DNA of 64,000 nucleotides from Victivallales bacterium. Lineage in GTDB: Bacteria; Verrucomicrobiota; Lentisphaeria; Victivallales; UBA1829. The stretch spans positions 30,240-94,239 of the forward strand of contig JAEEQN010000007.1 in assembly GCA_016285345.1 (NCBI GenBank), written 5' to 3'. The notes beneath the pieces are model-generated. The model was not told where the DNA came from. It saw nothing but the letters and a program-made list of their open reading frames with translations, and did no database searches. Shown here piece by piece: positions 59,383 through 64,000 of this stretch (positions within the stretch are counted from its first letter, which is position 1; every line of letters starts with the position of its first letter). Made by a program: the position numbers and the translations under genes.

Positions 59383-60681
59383 TTATTCCGGCTGTCCTTC
59401 CGTGGCGGCGGCCGCGGGCTTTTCCACATCCGCGGCAGGGGCGGCCTTCTTCGCGGCGACGGCCGCGGCGATGCCCGCGCGGTCCTCGTCCGTGAGTTCG
59501 GCGATGGACGCGAGGTCTTCGGCGGAAGCGTTGCCGAGCCCGTCGACGGTCAGGTAGCCGTGTTCGACGAGCGCGGCGGCGGCTTCGTTCGAGACGCCTG
59601 CCAGCGACGCCAGCTCGGCGGCGGCTTCCTGTTTCTTGCGGGCGAATTCCTCTTCCTCGCTCTCCTCGATGACGATGTTGATGTTCCACTGGATGAGGCG
59701 CTGGGTGAGGCGGACGTTCTGCGCTTTGCGGCCGAACGCGAGGCGGGAATTCTCGTGGTCGACGTGAAGCGTGATGGTCTTCGTTTCGGGATTCAGCTCG
59801 ATGTCGAGAAGTTTCGCGGGGTGCATGGCGTTCGCGATGAACGTCTTCAGGTCGCTGCTGTACGGGATCACGTCGATGCGCTCGCTGCCGAGCTCGTTCG
59901 TGATGTTGCGCACGCGGAGACCGCGCATGCCGACGCAGGCGCCGACCGGGTCGACGCGCGGGTCGTTGGACTTCACGGCGACCTTCGTGCGGGATCCCGG
60001 AGCACGCGCGATACCGACGATCTCGACCACGCCGTCGTGAATCTCGGAGACTTCGCGTTCGAAGAGGCGGCGGACGAAATTGTTGGACGTACGGGTGAGG
60101 ATGAGGCTCGGGCCGGATCCTTCCATGTCGACCTTCACGAGCAGCGCGCTGACGCGGTCGCCTGCGGAGAACTGTTCGCCGGGGATGCGGTCGCGGCCGG
60201 CGATGATGCCCTGCGACTTCTTGATGTCGACCACGATGCCCGCGGCGTCGGCGTGATGCACCGTGCCGGTCACGATCTCGCCGACTTTGTCCTTGAACTC
60301 GTCGTGGATGAGGTCCTTTTCCGCCTTGCGGAGCAGCTGCCAGATGGTCTGGCGCGCGGTCTGGGCGGCGATGCGGCCGAAATCGGTCGATTTCACTTCC
60401 CATTCCACGATGTCGCCAGCCTTCGCGCTCGGGATGCGGCGCACGGCCTCGGCCAGGAGGATTTCGTCGTCGGAGGGGAATTCCTCGACGACCTTCAGAC
60501 GCGCCCAGGCTTTCAGTTCGCCGGTGCGGAGATTGACTTCCACGTTCAGATCGGTTGCGGGGTGGGCGCTCTTCCGGTATGCGGAAAGGATCGCCTGTTC
60601 CAGTGCCTTGACCACCTGCTCTTTGCTGATGCCGCGTTCCTGCTCGATGTATTCGAGCATTGCCAGTAATTCGTTGTTCAT
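59383..60681 (-). CDS. nusA: Transcription termination/antitermination factor NusA
   Basis: A 432-aa protein: N-terminal RNA polymerase-binding domain (about 1-130, with LEQAILSAYRKSA), S1 domain (about 135-205), KH1 and KH2 (about 210-345, with DPVGACVGMRGLRVRNI and FGRKAQNVRLTQRL), and a C-terminal helical, HhH-like region (about 360-415) plus an Ala-rich tail. GGAGG precedes the ATG. It is the first recognised gene of the operon; rimP, which usually precedes nusA, is not seen. Confidence 0.92.
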   Translation of the reverse strand: MNNELLAMLEYIEQERGISKEQVVKALEQAILSAYRKSAHPATDLNVEVNLRTGELKAWARLKVVEEFPSDDEILLAEAVRRIPSAKAGDIVEWEVKSTDFGRIAAQTARQTIWQLLRKAEKDLIHDEFKDKVGEIVTGTVHHADAAGIVVDIKKSQGIIAGRDRIPGEQFSAGDRVSALLVKVDMEGSGPSLILTRTSNNFVRRLFEREVSEIHDGVVEIVGIARAPGSRTKVAVKSNDPRVDPVGACVGMRGLRVRNITNELGSERIDVIPYSSDLKTFIANAMHPAKLLDIELNPETKTITLHVDHENSRLAFGRKAQNVRLTQRLIQWNINIVIEESEEEEFARKKQEAAAELASLAGVSNEAAAALVEHGYLTVDGLGNASAEDLASIAELTDEDRAGIAAAVAAKKAAPAADVEKPAAAATEGQPE

Positions 60682-60926
60682 TGTGTGCCTCCAGGTGCCG
60701 GGTTCGTTGTTGATATCGTGATGCCGGGGGCGGCTTCCGCCGTCCGCGGTTTTCCTGTTCGTTCCGTGCCGTGTTCCCGCGCCGCACGTCCCGCGTACAA
60801 ATGCAAAAGAACCCCACAGGCCCCTGACCGTCCGATTGCGCGAACCGCATGAGGCGCGGTTCCGCAGTCATCCGCTTCGAAGGGTCTGGCGGTTTCCTGC
60901 ATGACCGGATGCGTTTTGAGGCGCAT
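60678..60926 (-). CDS. Doubtful 82-aa leader ORF before nusA
   Basis: An open frame whose TGA overlaps the nusA ATG (ATGA). It has no family match, contains basic and Cys residues without pattern, and lacks a good ribosome site. Its start overlaps a 7-bp hairpin (GGATGCG with CGCATCC, about 60908-60929). It may be chance, a leader peptide or an RNA element. It occupies the slot where rimP would be expected, but does not resemble RimP. The remaining 60927-61180 stretch holds the two promoters described separately. Confidence 0.2.
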   Translation of the reverse strand: MRLKTHPVMQETARPFEADDCGTAPHAVRAIGRSGACGVLLHLYAGRAAREHGTERTGKPRTAEAAPGITISTTNPAPGGTQ

Positions 60927-60973
60927 CCGTCGTCTTTGTACCGGGATCCGCGAAAGCGGACCATGGCATTAAT

Positions 60974-61001
60974 AAGATACATCGAAAAAAAGATAGTTCA
61001 A
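60974..61001 (-). promoter_or_regulatory. Promoter of the nusA-infB operon
   Basis: TTGAAC, 16-nt spacer, TATCTT on the minus strand, leaving a leader of about 285 nt before nusA. Confidence 0.5.
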
Positions 61002-61083
61002 GTTATTTCTTTATAAAAAGCGGGAAAAACTTCCTTTTTCGGTGGAAAAATCGAAAAAACAGGCGCTTTTTCCGCTTTTCTTC

Positions 61084-61112
61084 TTGAAAAATGCGCAGCG
61101 GCATGCTATATT
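61084..61112 (+). promoter_or_regulatory. Promoter of rpsT
   Basis: TTGAAA, 17-nt spacer, TATATT; the leader is about 60 nt. Confidence 0.7.
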
Positions 61113-61180
61113 AACTCTTCCAAAAATAACTGTATACACATTTTTTCTGAAAAACATATCGAAAACCGAAAGGTGAAACC

Positions 61181-61456
61181 ATGCCCAAAACGTACGTCCG
61201 CAAGTCCGCTGTGAAGACGCAGCGCAACAGCGAAAAAGCGCGCATCAAAAACAAATCCCACAGAAACGCTCTCGCCACGCTCGAAAAGACCTTCCGCGCA
61301 GCCGCCGCTTCCGATGACAAAGCCGCCGTCGCCGAGCTCTACCGCAAGGAATGCTCCGCCCTCGACAAGGCTGTCAAGGTCGGCGTGATCCACGAGAACA
61401 AGGCCAACCGCAAGAAATCCCGTCTTGCCGCGCTGGTCGCTGCGAAGGCTGAGTAA
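61181..61456 (+). CDS. rpsT: Small ribosomal subunit protein bS20
   Basis: A 91-aa basic, helical protein that binds 16S rRNA helices 9 and 44. RNSEKARIKNKSHRNALAT (about 14-32) and the C-terminal KVGVIHENKANRKKSRLA are the S20 pattern. Standard length. AAAGGTG precedes the ATG. Monocistronic with its own promoter and a terminator 130 nt downstream. Confidence 0.92.
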   Translation: MPKTYVRKSAVKTQRNSEKARIKNKSHRNALATLEKTFRAAAASDDKAAVAELYRKECSALDKAVKVGVIHENKANRKKSRLAALVAAKAE

Positions 61457-61588
61457 GCAGACCTTTTTACGGTCGAATTCTCCGATCTCCCATCGACATC
61501 GTTCCGGGCGTTTCTGTCCGGGTGAACAGATTTTTTTCTGTTCTGTACGGTGTTTCGGGGACAGTCGGCAACCGTTTCGTTTTTTCCC

Positions 61589-61623
61589 GGAGCTTGATTT
61601 TTCAAGAATCAGGCTCCTTTTTT
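61589..61623 (+). terminator. Intrinsic terminator after rpsT
   Basis: GGAGCTTGATT pairs with AATCAGGCTCC (one mismatch) around a short loop, followed by seven T residues. Confidence 0.85.
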
Positions 61624-61666
61624 GTGCCCGTAAATCCCCCCGTTTCCGTAGCCGAACACTATATCA

Positions 61667-61726
61667 GCACCCCTTGGGGTGTGCTCTCGCGCAGCAGAGC
61701 ACTTCCGCAGTGCAGGCTCCGCCTGC
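61667..61726. repeat. Three back-to-back perfect hairpins
   Basis: CACCCCTTGGGGTG (61668-61681), then GTGCTCT with AGAGCAC (61681-61702), then GCAGGC-TCC-GCCTGC (61712-61726). They lie between the rpsT terminator and the end of the minus-strand gene at 61753. None has a clear T run; they could stop or shield the minus-strand transcript. No gene is seen in 61457-61752. Confidence 0.55.
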
Positions 61727-61752
61727 CCGGAGAGCTTCTTTTTTGCCCGCGG

Positions 61753-62391
61753 TCAGTCGATTTCCTCATCCGACCATTTTTTTTTGTCCCGGAAGACCAG
61801 GAGCAGTTTGGATTCCGGCGAAAAGCACAGGTAGGTAATGGAAAAATCCGGATCGTCCCAAGTGACGAAATACCGGCAGTCCGCGCCCGGCGGCGTTCCT
61901 GCGAGCTCCTGATAGACCTTGTCGATCTCCGACAAGCTGAAACAGGTCATCCGGATGGAATCGTACACCTGATGAGACTCTTGGTCTATTTCCAGTTCGG
62001 CCGACTCCAGCGGGATGAACTTGAAATCCGGCACGGACATCTGCTCAATGAGGGAAACGACGTCCGCATCCGTCCGCACGAGCACAAACGCCTCGGTGCT
62101 CCGGAAGAGATTGTCGTCCATGGGCCCGATTTTGCGCACGACCACCTCATATTGATCCCCCGCCACGTATCTGACGAAATCGGGTACGGAACCGCGCCGT
62201 TCGGGAATCAATGCAAGGATAACAAATAGGGACACCAAAGATAAACTGACCACGATGAACGGGATGCTGAAGGCGAAGAAAAGCTTGTCGAAGCCGTTGT
62301 TCACCACAACCTGTTTCGGCGCGGCGGTCAAACTCTGCGAGCTCGGCGCGGCTGGCGTTTGATTCATCTCTTTTTCAGGTTCGTTTTCCAT
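61753..62391 (-). CDS. Single-TM membrane protein of unknown function
   Basis: A 212-aa protein: a polar, Gln/Pro-rich N-terminus, one strong membrane segment (about 37-62, FFAFSIPFIVVSLSLVSLFVILALI), and a 140-aa domain outside with strands such as YEVVVRKIG and EAFVLVRTD. No family is recognised. GAGGGG precedes the ATG. It is the last gene of a three-gene run with the two genes at 62437 and 62919. Confidence 0.6.
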   Translation of the reverse strand: MENEPEKEMNQTPAAPSSQSLTAAPKQVVVNNGFDKLFFAFSIPFIVVSLSLVSLFVILALIPERRGSVPDFVRYVAGDQYEVVVRKIGPMDDNLFRSTEAFVLVRTDADVVSLIEQMSVPDFKFIPLESAELEIDQESHQVYDSIRMTCFSLSEIDKVYQELAGTPPGADCRYFVTWDDPDFSITYLCFSPESKLLLVFRDKKKWSDEEID

Positions 62392-62436
62392 CGTTTTCCC
62401 CTCATTCCTTATTCGCGGGACATGGCTTTCACTTTT

Positions 62437-62898
62437 TTAATGTAAAGCTAACAGAACCAACAGAACGGCCTGCACTATGAGATTCGTGGCGAAAACCGCC
62501 GTGGTGATCCACAAAACGCGGTTCATGCGGATGCAGAAGGGATAGACCAGCACAAACAGGAAGAAAAGAGGAACGCACAGAACATGAAACAACATGAAAA
62601 GTGCTGCCAGGGGACCGAGCCGGAGCAACACACTGATGTCGCACAACGGCACCAGAAGCGTCTGCACGGTCAGCGGGATGCAGAACGGGATCAGCCGGCG
62701 CCGGTTTTCCGAGTAGTCCTCGCACGCCGTAAACATCCCCCAGCACGCGATGACGGCGATGCCTCCGACCGCGGAGGCGACCAGGTACGGCCACGATTGG
62801 TGATAGAGAGAATGGGGATTCATGAAATCGAACGTCACGACGGTCGCGAGGACCAGCCCGAAGGCGCAAATCGCGTTGATCGCTTTGGTATGGTTCAT
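62437..62898 (-). CDS. Small polytopic membrane protein of unknown function
   Basis: A 153-aa protein. The ATG at 62898 (MNHTKAINA) follows GAGGTAAA; an ATA start eight codons upstream is less likely. Four membrane segments (about 7-25, 34-55, 72-100 with a hydrophobic stretch to 120, and 127-150). No motif is recognised. Lies 20 nt after the lipoprotein gene. Confidence 0.55.
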   Translation of the reverse strand: MNHTKAINAICAFGLVLATVVTFDFMNPHSLYHQSWPYLVASAVGGIAVIACWGMFTACEDYSENRRRLIPFCIPLTVQTLLVPLCDISVLLRLGPLAALFMLFHVLCVPLFFLFVLVYPFCIRMNRVLWITTAVFATNLIVQAVLLVLLALH

Positions 62899-62918
62899 GG
62901 TCTTTTTACCTCGGATAA

Positions 62919-63743
62919 TCATTCCCTGGAGAAGTTGAAGAACGGAAGGAACGGGATCAATGCGTTTTCGTTATAGTTGAAAAGTCCGATCTGGACGCCG
63001 GAACGGCACGAATTGAACAGCCCGAACTGGACCACGGATTGCGGATCGTCCTCTTCAGTCCAGTCCGCCGCATAGGAGTAGTTGAGCAAGGAACAGTAAA
63101 CGCCCTGCCGCTGTCTCCGGCAAATCCCCAACAGGGAAAACGAAACGCCGTTGGACCGGATCGGCGCTCCGAGAAGCGAAAACGATACGCCGTTGCATTC
63201 CAACGGCGCGCCGAAGAACGAAAACGAAATGCCGTCCTGCCGTACAAGATTCACGCTGAAGGGGAAATCGCTGGTCCCCGCGCCGATCAGGGAAACGCCG
63301 GAAACAAGTGTCTTCGGCTGGGCCACGGCTCCGAGAAACAGTCCGTTCGTCTGATGAAGTCGGGGGGATACGAGAAAACAATGAATGCCGTTGACCTGTC
63401 GGATTTCATCGGTCGGATCTCCCCAGCGGTTTTCCATGTATGATGCCGGCGCGAAATCGAGGTAAACGCCGTTCACATCATACGCCGGAAAAAGAAAACA
63501 GTCGAAGCAGCTCGCATTGAACGGAAGATATGCGCCAGGCGAGAAGGAATCCGCGTCGATCAGGACCATCCGTCGCTTCGGCTTGAGCCCGGAATTCGTC
63601 TCCTCGGCCTGAGAGGTTTGATTCTGGTCATTTTGCGTTTCTTCTTGGGATTGAACGGAACGGCAGGCGGAAATAAGAAGCGAAAGGAGCAAAACCAGAC
63701 AAAATCGCCCTGTCTTATCAATCATTCTGCTCGTATTCGACAT
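62919..63743 (-). CDS. Lipoprotein with LA_2272-type surface repeats
   Basis: A 274-aa protein; the ATG at 63743 follows GAAGGGG. A type II signal peptide (LLLSLLISAC) leads to a lipid-anchored Cys near residue 27, then an acidic/Gln-rich linker. The mature part is built of short repeats of the form NGVSFSLLGAPI, NGVSFSLLGI and SGVQIGLFNYN, which resemble the LA_2272/LA_2273 surface-repeat lipoproteins (GVQIGLxN units). These form a repeated beta structure of unknown role. It ends in a hydrophobic FLPFFNF tail. The first gene of the run toward 61753. Confidence 0.6.
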   Translation of the reverse strand: MSNTSRMIDKTGRFCLVLLLSLLISACRSVQSQEETQNDQNQTSQAEETNSGLKPKRRMVLIDADSFSPGAYLPFNASCFDCFLFPAYDVNGVYLDFAPASYMENRWGDPTDEIRQVNGIHCFLVSPRLHQTNGLFLGAVAQPKTLVSGVSLIGAGTSDFPFSVNLVRQDGISFSFFGAPLECNGVSFSLLGAPIRSNGVSFSLLGICRRQRQGVYCSLLNYSYAADWTEEDDPQSVVQFGLFNSCRSGVQIGLFNYNENALIPFLPFFNFSRE

Positions 63744-63797
63744 AAGTTCAGGCCCCTTCGTGTAGAGCTGATGGAGGGTTTGAGAAATCACAACCTT

Positions 63798-63825
63798 ACT
63801 ATACAACTTCATTCAAGAAATACAA
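63798..63825 (-). promoter_or_regulatory. Promoter of the lipoprotein run
   Basis: TTGTAT, 16-nt spacer, TATAGT on the minus strand, about 55 nt before the ATG and just downstream of the rRNA terminator. Confidence 0.5.
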
Positions 63826-63837
63826 GAGAATAAGATC

Positions 63838-63871
63838 AAAAAAAAGGAGCCTAACGGTTAAGTTAAGCTCC
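63838..63871 (-). terminator. Intrinsic terminator of the rRNA operon
   Basis: On the minus strand AGGAGC-T-TAAC pairs with GTTA-G-GCTCCT, followed by a run of seven or more T residues. It lies 10 nt after the 5S gene. Confidence 0.85.
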
Positions 63872-63881
63872 TGGAAAAGAA

Positions 63882-63996
63882 ATCCGGCATCGAACTACTC
63901 TCCCACAGTCAAATATGCAGTACCATCGTCGCTGGGCCCCTTATCGATCGTGTTCGGGATGGGAACGTGAGTTACAAGCCCGCCATGGACACCGGA
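63882..63996 (-). rRNA. rrf: 5S ribosomal RNA
   Basis: A 115-nt sequence on the minus strand with the 5S core features: TCCGG at the 5' end pairing with CCGGA at the 3' end, CCCATCCCGAACACG in loop B/C, and GATGGTACTGC with GGGAGAGTAG toward the 3' end. It is complete; the 23S gene should follow just outside the window. Confidence 0.93.
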
Positions 63997-64000
63997 AAAA

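Noticed and set aside
56620..60669. 1349-codon open frame on the plus strand opposite infB and nusA
   Set aside because: It is the antisense shadow of conserved genes; its content reflects the repeat and codon bias, not a protein family.

Overview
The window is a high-GC bacterial chromosome segment that most resembles a gut-type member of the Lentisphaerota (Victivallis-like), in the Verrucomicrobiota-Lentisphaerota neighbourhood. This assignment is an inference. It rests on the secreted GH27-NPCBM and GH30 glycoside hydrolases, the VCBS-repeat surface protein, the ornithine-lipid genes, and a house style of RpoD-like promoters (TTGAAA, 16-17 nt spacer, TATATT) seen before more than fifteen genes. 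No 16S sequence is present to settle it. The window opens inside a VCBS-repeat gene and closes with a 5S rRNA and its terminator on the minus strand, the tail of an rRNA operon.

Layout. 1-7.4 kb: a tight six-gene envelope run of overlapping or closely spaced genes (olsB, olsA, a degenerate CobS-like membrane protein, a GT-C glycosyltransferase, a WbaP-type phosphoglycosyltransferase, a GT4 transferase), then a DUF1805 gene. 8.1-21.6 kb: an AT-richer accessory island. It starts exactly where an Rrf2 regulator gene is broken and ends at the 3' end of tRNA-Pro(CGG). It holds a COG1373/DUF4143 ATPase with stacked dyad operators, an HsdR-like remnant, two adjacent genes (one unknown, one DUF2806), a Gabija-type gajAB pair with a palindrome inside its promoter, an IS3-family element, a three-gene operon (GIY-YIG protein, 60-aa protein, two-TM protein), and a second IS3-family element. 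22.5-33 kb: kdgK, glmM plus a GlmU-like beta-helix acyltransferase, a second degenerate CobS-like protein, a HigBA toxin-antitoxin with a DUF2442 gene, a lipoprotein, a Ca2+/Na+ exchanger, a secreted protein and GH27. 33-42 kb: recC-recB-recD as one operon. 42-50 kb: an asymmetric heterodimeric ABC exporter, galU with a GT-C-like protein, and GH30. 50-61 kb: the translation operon nusA-infB-rbfA-nrnA-truB, extended by a His-rich protein of unknown function, the ABC-F gene uup and an RluA-type synthase. 61-64 kb: rpsT, a cluster of hairpins, three small envelope genes and the 5S gene.

How the parts fit. The first operon, galU, the GT-C proteins, GlmM and the beta-helix protein all point to envelope glycan and lipid building. 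GH27, GH30 and KdgK point to carbohydrate use. The island carries anti-phage and mobile genes and is the place where undescribed systems are most likely: the two-gene unit just upstream of Gabija and the GIY-YIG/two-TM operon are the best candidates. Everything here was read by eye; family names come from remembered motifs, and no database search was run.
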